A DNA stretch of 64,000 bases from Methylovirgula sp. (GTDB lineage Bacteria; Pseudomonadota; Alphaproteobacteria; Rhizobiales; Beijerinckiaceae), in contig NZ_JBBCGP010000001.1 in assembly GCF_037200945.1 (NCBI RefSeq), forward strand, positions 744,001 to 808,000. The letters are read 5' to 3'. The translations under genes were made by a program, and so were the position numbers. The first letter of the stretch is position 1. Each line of letters begins with the position of its first letter. Positions 8,461 to 18,349 of the stretch are shown here, piece after piece. The notes beneath the pieces were generated by a model. The model ran no database searches and was not told where the DNA came from. It saw only the letters and a list, made by a program, of their open reading frames with translations.

Positions 8461-9212
8461 TCGGCCGGCTCCGGCATTGCGTGGAGCGACGTAGCGCCAT
8501 CGGCCGCGAGCATCGATAGACGGCGGAGGCGGCGGCGCATGATTTCGTTGCGGATCGCCAGCATATGCAACGTCAGAAACAGCGTCGTGAAGGCGACCGC
8601 CATGATCAGCAACGGCCAGAGCATCGAGGCGGCGATGGTGGGGCCGCCCATGCGGAAGACCGAGGCCGGCTGGTGCAGCGTGTGCCACCAATCGACCGAG
8701 AATTTGATGATCGGAATATTGACCGCGCCAACGAGCGTAAAAATGGCGACGAGTCGCGCCGCCTTGCCCGGATCTTCGATCACCTGCCAGAGCGCGATGA
8801 TGCCGAGATAGATGAGGAAAAGGACAAGCACCGACGTCAGCCGTGCATCCCAGACCCACCAGGTGCCCCATTCGGGCTTGCCCCAGAGCGAACCGGTGGT
8901 GAGACACAGAAAGGTGAACCCGGCGCCGAGCGGCGCCGCCGCCTTCTGCGCTACATCGGCGAGCGGGTGACGGAAGACCAGCGTGCTGATCGCCGCCACG
9001 GACATCACCAGATAGACGAACATCGCCATCCAGGCCGAGGGCACATGCAGATACATGATCCGCACCGTCTCGCCCTGCTGATAATCGGCCGGGGCCACGA
9101 CAAGCGCGAGATAAAGCCCGACCGCCAGCAACACGACCGTCAGTGCCGCCGTGACCGGCACGAGCGCGCGCGTCAGCCGCAGAAATTGCGTCGGGTTAGC
9201 GTAATTCGCCAT
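8457..9212 (-). CDS. ccmC: Heme exporter protein CcmC
   Basis: Polytopic membrane protein that loads heme onto CcmE. From the chosen start (MANYANPTQF, preceded by GAGGAAAAG) it has 251 residues and about six membrane helices. The tryptophan-rich heme-handling WWD motif is WGTWWVWDARLTS, and the flanking histidines are in YLHVPSAWMA and WWHTLHQPAS. A longer form starting at 9248 is possible but has no better ribosome site. It heads the ccmCDG unit, separated from ccmAB by a gene on the other strand. Confidence 0.95.
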   Translation of the reverse strand: MANYANPTQFLRLTRALVPVTAALTVVLLAVGLYLALVVAPADYQQGETVRIMYLHVPSAWMAMFVYLVMSVAAISTLVFRHPLADVAQKAAAPLGAGFTFLCLTTGSLWGKPEWGTWWVWDARLTSVLVLFLIYLGIIALWQVIEDPGKAARLVAIFTLVGAVNIPIIKFSVDWWHTLHQPASVFRMGGPTIAASMLWPLLIMAVAFTTLFLTLHMLAIRNEIMRRRLRRLSMLAADGATSLHAMPEPAE

Positions 9213-9437
9213 CGCTTTTCCTCTAGGCTGCCCCTTGCCGGAAGGCAAATGTTTCGATCCGTAAAAGTCAGGACCGGATTACGCGAAAACGGGCTTCCGC
9301 TGTTCGTATCCGGCTCCCGATTTTGGTTCACCAAAAGCTGATCGACCCTGGGGCACGAATTCGCCGATAATCCGGCCGGGCCGACGAAGTTCGGGGTATC
9401 ACCGGCGGCATCGCCGACATCCCTTTTTGGAGATCAA

Positions 9438-10073
9438 ATGCGGAAAATGTTTAACAGAGGCCACGCTATGAAAGCGGCGGGTCTGGCCTTGGGCCTCGCG
9501 CTCGCCATGACGTTCGCGGGCGCGACGCGCGCCGACGCCCCGCATCCCGTGAAGCTGCGCGGCACGATCCTCTCGCTGCAAGGCGGTGTCATGTCGGCCC
9601 GTGGGCAGGATGGCGCCGTCATCAAGATCAAAATCGCGCCTCAAACACGTCTTGCCGCTATCGTTCCGGCCTCCCTCGCCGGGATCAAGCCGGGCAGCTT
9701 CGTCGGAATCACCAGCATGCCGGGCGACGGCAGCGAGCGGGTTGCGCTGGAAGTCCATATTTTCCCCGAAGCTTTGCGCGGGACTGGCGAAGGCGACCGC
9801 CCCTGGGACAAAGGCCCCGGTAGCCGGATGACGAATGCCACCGTCGCGTCGGTCGCGGGTGTTCACGGCGAGGATTTGACGCTCACCTATCGCGGCGGCC
9901 AATCCAAAATCAAAGTGACGCCACGAACCCGGATCGTCACCTTCCTGCCCGGTGATCCCCATGACTTCAAAGCCGGCAACCATTTCATCGCCTTCGCCAT
10001 CCCGGACGGGCGAGGCGCTTATGTGCCGCTCTCGCTCAGCATCGGCCGCGCCGGTCTCACGCCGCCGATGTAG
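9438..10073 (+). CDS. Exported protein of unknown function, inserted within the ccm locus
   Basis: Protein of 211 residues with a Sec-type signal peptide (MKAAGLALGLALAMTFAGATRADA) cleaved near residue 33. The mature part has two similar beta-rich repeats: HPVKLRGTILSLQGG...VIKIKIAPQTRL and NATVASVAGVHGEDL...KIKVTPRTRIV. The pattern is reminiscent of DUF5666/OB-like periplasmic modules. A GGAG Shine-Dalgarno precedes the ATG at 9438. It stands opposite to and between ccmB and ccmC, and its stop lies 2 bp from the ccmB stop. Function is unknown; the position may hint at metal or heme handling, but nothing in the sequence proves it. Confidence 0.75.
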   Translation: MRKMFNRGHAMKAAGLALGLALAMTFAGATRADAPHPVKLRGTILSLQGGVMSARGQDGAVIKIKIAPQTRLAAIVPASLAGIKPGSFVGITSMPGDGSERVALEVHIFPEALRGTGEGDRPWDKGPGSRMTNATVASVAGVHGEDLTLTYRGGQSKIKVTPRTRIVTFLPGDPHDFKAGNHFIAFAIPDGRGAYVPLSLSIGRAGLTPPM

Positions 10074-10075
10074 CG

Positions 10076-10759
10076 TCAATCTCCGGCCTGGCGCAGCGCC
10101 GCGGCAGCGGCGAAGGGCGTCAGCGCCACGGCGGCGAGCGTCAGGCCGCAAAGGATCAGGAACGGCGTCTTGAAGCCGACGACCGGATCGCCGGCCGCCG
10201 CCACGCCGAAAATCAGGACCGGCACGCTCAGCGGCAGAATGAGCACCGCCAGCAACAGACCGCCGCGGCGCAGGCTTACCGTCAGCGCCGCGCCGATCGC
10301 GCCGAGAAGGGTCAGCGCCGGCGTCCCCGCGAGCAGCGAGAATGCGACGCGCAGCAATCCCTCCGGCCCGAGCCCCAGCATCAGGCCGAAGATTGGGCTC
10401 GCCGCAACAAGCGGCAGGCCGGTCAGCAGCCAGTGCGCCAGGCATTTGACCAGAACGATGAGTTCGAGCGGCGTCTCGCTGGTTAGAAACAGATCGAGCG
10501 AGCCGTCCTCGGCATCGGCCTGAAAGAGACGGTCGAGGCCGAGCAGCGTCGCAAGCAATGCCGCGATCCAGAGGATCGCCGGACCGATCCGCGCCAGCAG
10601 CGCCTGATCCGGCCCGACGGCGAACGGCGTCACTGTCACGAGGCATAGAAAGAAAACCACGCCCATGCTGACCGCGCCGCCAATCCGGCGGCCGACGCGC
10701 AATTCACGCGTCAGGAGCGCACCGAGCGCCGAAGGACGGGCTTGCTGGCTCTCCGTCAT
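10076..10759 (-). CDS. ccmB: Heme exporter protein CcmB
   Basis: Membrane subunit of the CcmAB ABC transporter, 227 residues with six predicted hydrophobic segments. The family features ALLTRELRVGRRIGGA at the N-terminus, GLDRLFQADAEDGSLDLFLTSETP (about 95-118) and the Gly/Leu-rich C-terminus ending in AAALRQAGD are visible. CcmAB uses ATP to release heme-loaded CcmE from CcmC. The start overlaps the ccmA stop by 4 bp. Confidence 0.94.
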   Translation of the reverse strand: MTESQQARPSALGALLTRELRVGRRIGGAVSMGVVFFLCLVTVTPFAVGPDQALLARIGPAILWIAALLATLLGLDRLFQADAEDGSLDLFLTSETPLELIVLVKCLAHWLLTGLPLVAASPIFGLMLGLGPEGLLRVAFSLLAGTPALTLLGAIGAALTVSLRRGGLLLAVLILPLSVPVLIFGVAAAGDPVVGFKTPFLILCGLTLAAVALTPFAAAAALRQAGD

Positions 10760-11349
10760 ACCGGCCGACCAAGCATCAGATCGCGCGCCGCAATCGGCAA
10801 GGGCGTGTGGGTCGCAGCCAGAATGCAGCCGCCGCCGGCGAGATGCTCCTGCATCAATTCGCCGACGACGATTTGAGATTTGGTGTCGAGCGCCGTCAGC
10901 GGCTCGTCAAGCAACCAGATGGGCCGCGCAATCGCGATAAGCCGCGCCAGAGCGGCGCGGCGTTTCTGCCCGGCCGACAAATACCCCGCGGGAAGATCAG
11001 TGATCCCCGTCAATCCGAGCCGCGCAAGCGCGCGCTCGATGCCACCGCCACCGAGCAGGGCGCTATAGAAGGCGAGATTTTCAGCGAGCGTCAGCGCTGG
11101 TTTCAAGGCATCTGCATGCCCAATATAATGGCAAAGCTCTGCCCGGCGCGCCTCCGTTTCAGGCGTAATGGCGATAGCGCCCGCCGCCAACGGCAAAAAA
11201 CCCGCGAAGGCGCGCAGAAGCGTCGATTTGCCAGCGCCGTTCGGTCCTTTGACTAGAAGCGCTTCGCCCGCCGCAAGCCGAAAGTCGAGACCCGCGAAAA
11301 TAATGCGGCCGCCGCGTTCCACGCTGAGAGCCGAGGCTTCGATCTGCAT
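10756..11349 (-). CDS. ccmA: Heme exporter ATP-binding protein CcmA
   Basis: ABC ATPase of 197 residues, the short length typical of CcmA. The Walker A is GPNGAGKSTLLRAF, the signature LSAGQKRRAALARL and the Walker B IWLLDEPLTALD; a His switch follows (AATHTPL). It is the first gene of the ccmAB unit and is divergent from acnA across about 130 bp, which must hold both promoters. Confidence 0.94.
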   Translation of the reverse strand: MQIEASALSVERGGRIIFAGLDFRLAAGEALLVKGPNGAGKSTLLRAFAGFLPLAAGAIAITPETEARRAELCHYIGHADALKPALTLAENLAFYSALLGGGGIERALARLGLTGITDLPAGYLSAGQKRRAALARLIAIARPIWLLDEPLTALDTKSQIVVGELMQEHLAGGGCILAATHTPLPIAARDLMLGRPV

Positions 11350-11478
11350 GATGGCGCGGCTTGATCCTTATGGCGCGCGGCCTGCATGGCGCGGCGAATG
11401 GTGGTGTAGCGACCAGATTAGAAATTATCTATAAACCCATCGTCATTGCATTTCTCAACATCAGGGGCCCCATAGCCT

Positions 11479-14208
11479 ATGGCTTCGCTCGATTCTTTTA
11501 AATGCCGAAAAATCCTCAACGTCGGCGCCAAGACCTATCATTATTATTCGCTCAAGACGGCGGAGAAGAACGGGCTGACCGGCATTTCCGCGCTGCCCTT
11601 CTCGATGAAGGTGCTGCTCGAAAATCTGCTGCGTTTCGAAGATGGCCGCTCCGTCACCAAAGAATCGATCCAATCCGTCGCTGAATGGCTCGTCAACAAA
11701 GGCAAGGTCGAGAAGGAAATCGCTTTCCGTCCGTCGCGCGTTCTGATGCAGGATTTCACCGGCGTGCCGGCGGTCGTCGATCTCGCCGCAATGCGCGATG
11801 CCATGTTGAAACTCGGCGGCAACCCGCAGAAGATCAATCCGCTCGTGCCGGTCGATCTCGTCATCGACCATTCGGTGATCGTCGATGCCTTCGGCAACAA
11901 CAAAGCCCTCAAGACCAATGTCGATCTCGAATATGACCGCAACGGCGAGCGCTATCGTTTCCTGAAGTGGGGTCAGGGCTCGTTCAACAATTTCCGCGTC
12001 GTGCCGCCCGGCACCGGCATCTGCCATCAGGTCAATCTTGAATATCTCGCGCAGACCGTCTGGACGCGCAAAGAGAAATTCCAGCCTGGCCGCGGCAAGC
12101 ATGTGACGGTCGAAGTCGCCTATCCCGATTCGCTCGTCGGCACCGATTCGCATACGACGATGGTCAATGGACTCGCAGTGCTCGGCTGGGGCGTCGGCGG
12201 CATCGAGGCGGAAGCCTGCATGCTCGGCCAGCCGCTCTCGATGCTTCTGCCCGAGGTCATCGGCTTTAAACTGACGGGCGAATTGAAAGAGGGCGTGACC
12301 GCGACCGATCTCGTGCTGACCGTGACGCAGATGCTGCGCAAGCTCGGCGTCGTCGGCAAATTCGTCGAATTCTACGGCCTTGGCCTCAAGCATCTCTCGC
12401 TCGCCGACCGTGCGACGATCGCCAATATGGCGCCGGAATATGGCGCGACCTGCGGCTTCTTCCCGGTCGATACCGAGACGCTCAACTATCTCGAAACCTC
12501 GGCGCGCACACCCGCGCGTGTCGCGCTTGTCGAGAAATATGCCAAGGCGCAGGGCCTGTTCCGCACCTCGGCGACGCCCGATCCCGTCTTCACCGACACG
12601 ATCGAACTCGATCTCACGACCGTCGTGCCGTCGATGGCCGGCCCCAAGCGGCCGGAAGGGCGTATCGCGCTTGGCGGCGTTGCGCCGGGCTTCAAGACCG
12701 CGCTCGCGGCGGAATACAAGAAGACCGAAGATTCCGAGAAGCGCTATGCCGTCGAAAGCAAGAATTACGATCTCGGCCATGGCGATGTGGTGATCGCCGC
12801 GATCACCTCTTGCACCAATACGTCGAATCCGAGCGTGCTGATCGGCGCGGGGCTTCTCGCCCGCAACGCCGTGGCGCGCGGCATCGGCGTCAAACCGTGG
12901 GTCAAGACGTCGCTTGCGCCGGGCAGCCAGGTCGTCGCCGAATATCTCGCCAATTCCGGCCTGCAGAAGGACTTGGACAAGCTCGGCTTCAATCTCGTCG
13001 GCTTCGGCTGCACGACCTGTATCGGCAATTCCGGCCCGCTGCCGCAGGAGATTTCCGACACGATCAACAAGAATGGCATCGTCGCCGCCGCCGTGCTCTC
13101 GGGCAACCGCAATTTCGAAGGCCGCGTGAGCCCGGATGTGCAGGCGAATTATCTCGCTTCGCCGCCACTGGTCGTTGCCCACGCCATCGCCGGCACGGTG
13201 ACGAAGGACCTCGAAACCGAACCGCTCGGCCATGACAAGAAAGGCGTGCCCGTCTATCTGCGCGACATCTGGCCGACCACTGAAGAGATCAACGAATTCG
13301 CCACGAAATATGTGACGAAGAAAGTCTTCAAGAGCCGCTATGCCGATGTCTTCGCGGGCGATACGCACTGGCGCAAAGTGAAAGTGCCGGACGGCGAGAC
13401 CTACAAGTGGGACATAGGTTCGACTTATGTGCAGAACCCGCCCTATTTCGAAGGCCTGACTAAAGAGCCGGTGCCGGTCACGGACATCGTCGACGCGCGC
13501 ATTCTCGCGCTCTTCGGCGACAAGATCACCACCGACCATATTTCGCCGGCCGGTTCGATCAAGGCGGCTTCGCCCGCCGGCCAGTTCCTGCTTGAACGTC
13601 AGGTCTCGCAGCAGAACTTCAACCAATACGGCACGCGCCGCGGCAATCATGAGATCATGATGCGCGGCACGTTCGCCAACATCCGCATCAAGAACTTCCT
13701 GCTCGCCAAGGCCGACGGCAACGTGCCCGAAGGTGGCATGACCAAGCATTGGCCGGACGGCGCGGAAATGTCGATCTACGATGCGGCAATGAAATATGAG
13801 GCGGAAAAGGTGCCGCTCGTCATCTTCGCCGGTGCTGAATATGGCAACGGCTCGTCGCGCGACTGGGCGGCGAAGGGCACAAAGCTCCTTGGCGTGCGCG
13901 CCGTGATCGCCGAAAGCTTCGAGCGCATCCATCGTTCGAACCTCGTCGGCATGGGCGTGCTGCCGCTGACCTTCGAGCCAGGCACGAGCTGGAAATCGCT
14001 CGGCCTCAGAGGCGACGAGCAAGTGACGATCCATGGTCTCGGCGCGGAATTGAAACCGCGCCGGACGATGGAAGCCGAGATCAAATATTCCGACGGCAAG
14101 ACGAAGAAAGTGCCGCTCCTCTGCCGCATCGCGACCGAGGACGAACTCGATTATTTCAACAACGGCGGCATTCTGGCCTACGTGCTGCGCCAACTCGCGG
14201 CGGCGTAA
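11479..14208 (+). CDS. acnA: Aconitate hydratase AcnA
   Basis: Cytoplasmic [4Fe-4S] enzyme of 909 residues that converts citrate to isocitrate in the TCA cycle. Cluster ligands are visible: the first Cys in [12 protein letters not shown] and two more in [14 protein letters not shown]. The catalytic-site segments [25 protein letters not shown] and [17 protein letters not shown] are all intact. The length matches the AcnA/IRP family. In alphaproteobacteria acnA is commonly divergent from ccmA, as here. A strong terminator follows at 14231-14261. Confidence 0.97.
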   Translation: MASLDSFKCRKILNVGAKTYHYYSLKTAEKNGLTGISALPFSMKVLLENLLRFEDGRSVTKESIQSVAEWLVNKGKVEKEIAFRPSRVLMQDFTGVPAVVDLAAMRDAMLKLGGNPQKINPLVPVDLVIDHSVIVDAFGNNKALKTNVDLEYDRNGERYRFLKWGQGSFNNFRVVPPGTGICHQVNLEYLAQTVWTRKEKFQPGRGKHVTVEVAYPDSLVGTDSHTTMVNGLAVLGWGVGGIEAEACMLGQPLSMLLPEVIGFKLTGELKEGVTATDLVLTVTQMLRKLGVVGKFVEFYGLGLKHLSLADRATIANMAPEYGATCGFFPVDTETLNYLETSARTPARVALVEKYAKAQGLFRTSATPDPVFTDTIELDLTTVVPSMAGPKRPEGRIALGGVAPGFKTALAAEYKKTEDSEKRYAVESKNYDLGHGDVVIAAITSCTNTSNPSVLIGAGLLARNAVARGIGVKPWVKTSLAPGSQVVAEYLANSGLQKDLDKLGFNLVGFGCTTCIGNSGPLPQEISDTINKNGIVAAAVLSGNRNFEGRVSPDVQANYLASPPLVVAHAIAGTVTKDLETEPLGHDKKGVPVYLRDIWPTTEEINEFATKYVTKKVFKSRYADVFAGDTHWRKVKVPDGETYKWDIGSTYVQNPPYFEGLTKEPVPVTDIVDARILALFGDKITTDHISPAGSIKAASPAGQFLLERQVSQQNFNQYGTRRGNHEIMMRGTFANIRIKNFLLAKADGNVPEGGMTKHWPDGAEMSIYDAAMKYEAEKVPLVIFAGAEYGNGSSRDWAAKGTKLLGVRAVIAESFERIHRSNLVGMGVLPLTFEPGTSWKSLGLRGDEQVTIHGLGAELKPRRTMEAEIKYSDGKTKKVPLLCRIATEDELDYFNNGGILAYVLRQLAAA

Positions 14209-14230
14209 GCTCTGTCATTCCGACGAAACA

Positions 14231-14261
14231 AAAAAGCGCCGCCACGAGCGGCGCCTTTTCC
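14231..14261. terminator. Bidirectional rho-independent terminator between acnA and the cupin gene
   Basis: A 7-bp GC-only stem (GCGCCGC / GCGGCGC) with a 5-base loop is flanked by six A on the left and CTTTTC on the right, so it can end transcription from both the convergent acnA and the cupin gene. Confidence 0.85.
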
Positions 14262-14266
14262 GTTCA

Positions 14267-15514
14267 TCAAACCGGCATGATGCCAGGCCGGCTATCGATG
14301 AACCTCTTCACATCCGAGACGCTCATATTCAAATGCTGAGCGACGAGCGCGGGCGGCGTGTGGCTTAGCCAATCGGACAGGCTGATCTCCTGATAGACAG
14401 GCGTCTTGAACACGGCCACGAACTGAAGATCCTCCGTGCCGGTGTTCTTGATGAAGTGACCCTGGCTTCTCTTGACGTAGCCAACATCACCCGCCTTGAA
14501 ATCGGCGGTCTTGCTGCGCGGTCCAGCGTCGAACACCGTCATCCGGCCTTCGCCCTTGATCCAATATTGCCATTCGTCGGCATTCGGATGCCAATGCATC
14601 TCGCGCACGGCCCCCGGCTTGATCGTCTCAAGCGCCGCGGCAATCGTCGTCGAGGCCTTGAACGTCCGGCTATCGGCAAGACGCAATGCGCCGGACTTGT
14701 TGCTCATGATCGGCGTCACGCCGCCGAGGCCGAAGGTGAACGGGTTCGGCGCGATGCCGCCTGAAGCGACCGAAGCCTGATCCTGTGCCAGCGGGCCGGG
14801 TTCCTGGCCCTGGAAGATCCAGAGATCGTTGAGCGGGATCGATTTGAAGGCATCGACCGGCACGCCGAAGTTTTCGGCGAGAATGTCCGGCGGCGTATGC
14901 GCGATCCAATCCGTCACCAGCAATGTGTTGTATTCGGATTGGTGGCCTTGATCGAAGGCGATGACGAATTCACACCCGTCTTTGCCGAGGCCCTGGAGCG
15001 AATGCGGATAACCCGCAGGGAAAAACCAGAGGTCGCCCGGACCGACATCTTGAACATAGGCGTGCCCGTCCGGATCGAGAACGGTGACACGGCATGAGCC
15101 ATTCGTCACGATCGCCCATTCCGCCGCAAGATGCCAATGCAGTTCGCGGATGCCGCCCGGCGCGAGGCGCATATTGACGCCCGAAATCGCATCGGAAATC
15201 TGGAAATCAGCCTGCGTGACTTGTCGCGCCCAGCCGCCAGCCTGAATGCGCTTCGGCATGATGTTGAACGAGGACCAGAACTGCGGCATGTCGCCGATAT
15301 CGGTTTGCGGCGGACTGCCAACGTCGGGAAACTGGCTGTCGAGAACCGGATTTTTCGGTCCGGGTTCCTGAAGACTCTTCGGATTGGAATTGACTGCGCC
15401 TTCCAATGGGCTATCGGGATTTCCAAATGTCGCTGCGCGTGCGCCAAATGCCGTCACGGTGGCGCCGGCGGCCGCGCCAAGCGAGAGGACATTACGGCGT
15501 GAAAACGGATCCAT
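14267..15514 (-). CDS. Exported bicupin, oxalate decarboxylase family
   Basis: Protein of 415 residues from the ATG at 15514, which has an AAGGAAAAG ribosome site and starts a Tat-type signal peptide (SRRNVLSLGAAAG). Two cupin domains each keep a metal site: HWHLAAEW (His126, His128, Glu132) with His171, and HWHPNADEW plus QGHFIKN in the second. The lid loop reads SEYNT (193-197), keeping the glutamate that in Bacillus OxdC (SENST) favours decarboxylation of oxalate over oxidation. The predicted reaction, Mn-dependent conversion of oxalate to formate and CO2 in the periplasm, is inference from the family. A reading frame extending to 15688 exists, but the leader has no support. Confidence 0.88.
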   Translation of the reverse strand: MDPFSRRNVLSLGAAAGATVTAFGARAATFGNPDSPLEGAVNSNPKSLQEPGPKNPVLDSQFPDVGSPPQTDIGDMPQFWSSFNIMPKRIQAGGWARQVTQADFQISDAISGVNMRLAPGGIRELHWHLAAEWAIVTNGSCRVTVLDPDGHAYVQDVGPGDLWFFPAGYPHSLQGLGKDGCEFVIAFDQGHQSEYNTLLVTDWIAHTPPDILAENFGVPVDAFKSIPLNDLWIFQGQEPGPLAQDQASVASGGIAPNPFTFGLGGVTPIMSNKSGALRLADSRTFKASTTIAAALETIKPGAVREMHWHPNADEWQYWIKGEGRMTVFDAGPRSKTADFKAGDVGYVKRSQGHFIKNTGTEDLQFVAVFKTPVYQEISLSDWLSHTPPALVAQHLNMSVSDVKRFIDSRPGIMPV

Positions 15515-15583
15515 GCGCTTTTCCTTATTTTCAAGGCAGACTTGATTTTCAAGGCAGACGTGCGCACTGGGGTCCGGGGATCT

Positions 15584-15660
15584 GTGCCAGGCGCTGCGTT
15601 GCCGCGTGCCTGGCACCAATATTTCTTTGCAATCGCGGGCAAAATTATACGTGGCGTATA
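15584..15660. promoter_or_regulatory. Two inverted repeats upstream of the bicupin gene
   Basis: The 270-bp gap between the divergent bicupin and small exported protein genes holds two dyads: GTGCCAGGC (15584-15592) with GCCTGGCAC (15608-15616), and a compact TATACG-TGG-CGTATA (15646-15660). The second looks like a dimeric repressor or activator site. A direct duplication of TTTTCAAGGCAGAC lies between 15527 and 15560 in the bicupin leader. No regulator gene is adjacent, and promoter elements could not be assigned with confidence. Confidence 0.4.
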
Positions 15661-15786
15661 CTCGCAAGACCTCGCGCATACTGATCAAACGCCTGCTCTC
15701 GGCCTAGTCTCGCGGCACTTGCGGAAGCCGCTTTCGGCCGTGACACGCCGAAAGCGATATCTGCGATTCAATTGCGAGCAACGACC

Positions 15787-16059
15787 ATGAAATCATTCCA
15801 GCTTTTTTTGGCCACGGCAGTTCTCTCTCTCTACGCCGCCGACGTATCCGCTGCTCCTCGGAACGCCGAGACGGATGCATTCGCGCAGGAACCCTCACAG
15901 CCGGATGGAAATCAGAATCTCGACGGCTCCTATCCGTCACTCTCCGATTTTGTTCGGGATATTAATGGCGCGCCGTGCGGCCTCAATTGTGAGCGTGATG
16001 CCAACGAGCGCCGGGCGAGGGAATCCCAGCCGACCTATTATGGCCTGTCCGGCAATTGA
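15787..16059 (+). CDS. Small exported protein of unknown function
   Basis: Protein of 90 residues with a signal peptide (MKSFQLFLATAVLSLYAADVSAAP). The mature part of about 65 residues is rich in Asn, Asp and Glu, has a two-cysteine motif (GAPCGLNCERDANER) and ends in PTYYGLSGN. I do not recognise the family. The start was chosen at the ATG before the hydrophobic stretch; an upstream in-frame TTG at 15772 also exists. It precedes, on the same strand, a sensor kinase/response regulator pair. Confidence 0.6.
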   Translation: MKSFQLFLATAVLSLYAADVSAAPRNAETDAFAQEPSQPDGNQNLDGSYPSLSDFVRDINGAPCGLNCERDANERRARESQPTYYGLSGN

Positions 16060-16157
16060 CGAGAAACGGCGGAGATTCGCTCTGCCTTTTCATTTGCCCT
16101 TTGGTGACCTAGATGTGAACCGCCAGACGCGCAGTGCATTCTGCCTACCGAGGGCGA

Positions 16158-17618
16158 ATGACAGACCTTCCACCGACCGAACTGCAATCCTTGGATTTTG
16201 ATCTACCGTCACGGTCTGCGCGATGGCGCGCTAAACTTTCGCCGGTGCTCGCCGCGCTTTGTGTCTTGGCGATCTTCGCACTTCACACCTATTGGAACAA
16301 TCGAATCGCTATCGCGGTTCTTTATGTTGCTGTCGTCCTCCTCGCGGTCAATTTTTGTGGGCGCAGAGGCGTGATCGCCGTCGGCTTCGGCTGCGCATTA
16401 TTGACCATCTTGAGCTTTTTGATTTCCGACGGGCCCATTTACTCGGCGGATTCGATTGGCCGCTCTGCGGTCAGTCTTCTCGCGATCGGCATCACGACCT
16501 TCCTCGTCGTCCAGATACAGGCTGCTGCGCAGAGGACGCAAAACCAGGCGCGACTGCTCGATCTCAGCCACGACGCCATCCTTGTCCGGGGAATGACGGA
16601 CGCTATCATCTACTGGAACCGTGGCGCAGAAGAACTGTACGGCTGGAGTCAGGTCGACGCGCGGGGACAAATCTCACATCAAATGCTGGAGACAGAGTTC
16701 CCCGCCATGCGCGAGAAGACATTCGCGACCCTATTGCGGAATGGCCGCTGGGAGGGTGAACTTGTCCAGACTCGGAGGGATGGGACGCAGGCGATTGTCG
16801 CAAGTCGCTGGTCTTTGCAGAAAGACGAGCGGGGCACGCCAACGGCTATCCTCCAAATCGACACCGATATAACGGCCTCGCGGCAGGCACAGGATACTTT
16901 GGAACGCGCTGAGGCCGAGCTGGCTCATGTCGCGCGGATCGCGACGCTTGGCGAATTGACGACGACAATTGCGCATGAGGTCAATCAGCCTCTGACGGGA
17001 ATTGTCACCAATGGGGAAGCGTGTCTCCGCTGGCTCGATCGCGACGAAATCGATATCGATGAAGTTACCGATACGCTGAAGCGCATCGTGCGCGATGGCC
17101 GGCGCGCGGGGGACGTGATCCAACGTTTGCGCACCCTGTCACGGAAAGCCGAGCCGCAGCGCATGCCGCTCGAGATCAACGATATTGTCACCGACGCCGT
17201 CTCACTTTTGCAGCGCGAGATCGACGCGCGGCATGTTTCGCTTAAGCTCGACTTGCCGCCGCATCTGCCCATCGTCAAAGCCGACCGCGTGCAATTGCAA
17301 CAGGTGCTCATCAACCTGGTGATGAATGCCATACAGGCAATGCAGACGAGCGCCGCGCGCGTGATCGAGATTCGCACATCCTTCGAAGACAATGAAGTTC
17401 TCATTGCAATCGTCGATTCCGGCTGCGGAATTGCAAATGTGGAAGCACAATTGTTTCACGCGTTCTTTACGACAAAATCGGACGGTATCGGTATGGGCCT
17501 TTCCATTTGCCGGTCGATTATCGAGGCGCACGGCGGCCGTATCTGGCCTTCGCGCAATGAGGATTCTGGCAGCACGTTTCAGTTCACGCTTCCGGTCTAT
17601 CAAAGAGGCGGCGCATGA
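16158..17618 (+). CDS. PAS-domain sensor histidine kinase, FixL-like
   Basis: Histidine kinase of 486 residues from the ATG at 16158 (GAGGGCGA precedes it). Hydrophobic helices span about 25-120 (ALCVLAIFALHTYW, IAVLYVAVVLLAV, AVSLLAIGITTFLVV), then a PAS domain (about 130-240, YWNRGAEELYGWSQ), the HisKA box with His273 (IAHEVNQPLTGI), and a HATPase domain with VMNAIQAM, DSGCGI and GIGMGLSICRSIIE. The HEVNQPL box is typical of FixL/TodS/DctB-like kinases. The PAS lacks an obvious heme ligand, so the signal is unknown. It overlaps its response regulator by 4 bp. Confidence 0.9.
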   Translation: MTDLPPTELQSLDFDLPSRSARWRAKLSPVLAALCVLAIFALHTYWNNRIAIAVLYVAVVLLAVNFCGRRGVIAVGFGCALLTILSFLISDGPIYSADSIGRSAVSLLAIGITTFLVVQIQAAAQRTQNQARLLDLSHDAILVRGMTDAIIYWNRGAEELYGWSQVDARGQISHQMLETEFPAMREKTFATLLRNGRWEGELVQTRRDGTQAIVASRWSLQKDERGTPTAILQIDTDITASRQAQDTLERAEAELAHVARIATLGELTTTIAHEVNQPLTGIVTNGEACLRWLDRDEIDIDEVTDTLKRIVRDGRRAGDVIQRLRTLSRKAEPQRMPLEINDIVTDAVSLLQREIDARHVSLKLDLPPHLPIVKADRVQLQQVLINLVMNAIQAMQTSAARVIEIRTSFEDNEVLIAIVDSGCGIANVEAQLFHAFFTTKSDGIGMGLSICRSIIEAHGGRIWPSRNEDSGSTFQFTLPVYQRGGA

Positions 17619-18289
17619 GCCGGCCGTCATCATCGCCGGATGCGACCTCGGATTCCGGGACCGTACTCGTTATCGATGACGACATTTCTGTGCGCGAGGC
17701 ACTCGACAGCCTGTTTCGCTCCGTTGGGCTCAGGACGCGCGCGTTCGTCTCGGCGCATGAATTCTTGCAAAGTGAGCTACCACCGACGCCATGCTGCCTC
17801 GTTCTCGACGTCCGTTTGCCGGGGATCAGCGGGCTCGATTTTCAGACGTATCTTGGCGAGACGAATATCCAGCTCCCCATCGTCTTCATGACTGGACACG
17901 GGGACATTCCGATGTCCGTCAGAGCGATCAAGGCTGGGGCGCGCGATTTTCTGACCAAGCCATTTCGCGATCAGGACATGCTTGACGCCGTCACGGACGC
18001 AATTGCGCTCGATCGCCGCCGCCGTCAGAGCGAAAAGGACATCGCCGCCCCCCGAGAAGTTTTCGAGACGCTGACGACGCGCGAGCGCGACGTCATGATC
18101 CTTCTCGCCAAGGGTTTGCTCAACAAGCAAGTCGCGGCACAATTGGGTTTGAGCGAAATCACCGTCAAAATCCACCGTGGTCGGCTGATGAAGAAGATCG
18201 GCGCTTACACGCTGGCCGATATCATCAAAATGGCCGATCTGCTGCAGCTTCGCGATGCTCCCCTTTCGGGGCCGGAAACCGGCAGTTAA
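17615..18289 (+). CDS. FixJ-family response regulator
   Basis: Response regulator of 224 residues. The receiver has VIDDD, phospho-acceptor Asp65 (LVLDVRLPGISG), FMTGHGDIPMSV and FLTKPFRDQDML, all characteristic of the FixJ/TtrR type. The C-terminal LuxR-type helix-turn-helix is LTTRERDVMILLAKG...VAAQLGLSEITVKIHRG. It is the partner of the adjacent kinase through the ATGA overlap. Targets cannot be read from the sequence. Confidence 0.92.
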   Translation: MSRPSSSPDATSDSGTVLVIDDDISVREALDSLFRSVGLRTRAFVSAHEFLQSELPPTPCCLVLDVRLPGISGLDFQTYLGETNIQLPIVFMTGHGDIPMSVRAIKAGARDFLTKPFRDQDMLDAVTDAIALDRRRRQSEKDIAAPREVFETLTTRERDVMILLAKGLLNKQVAAQLGLSEITVKIHRGRLMKKIGAYTLADIIKMADLLQLRDAPLSGPETGS

Positions 18290-18349
18290 GCGCCTATCTT
18301 GCCCCGCCCCGCTCAACCTGCTTAAAACCCGCCGAAAGCAGGAGCAAAA

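Noticed and set aside
11461..14193. A 910-codon open frame antisense to acnA
   Set aside because: It mirrors acnA exactly, has no ribosome site or recognisable domains, and its composition is what the complement of a high-GC gene produces.
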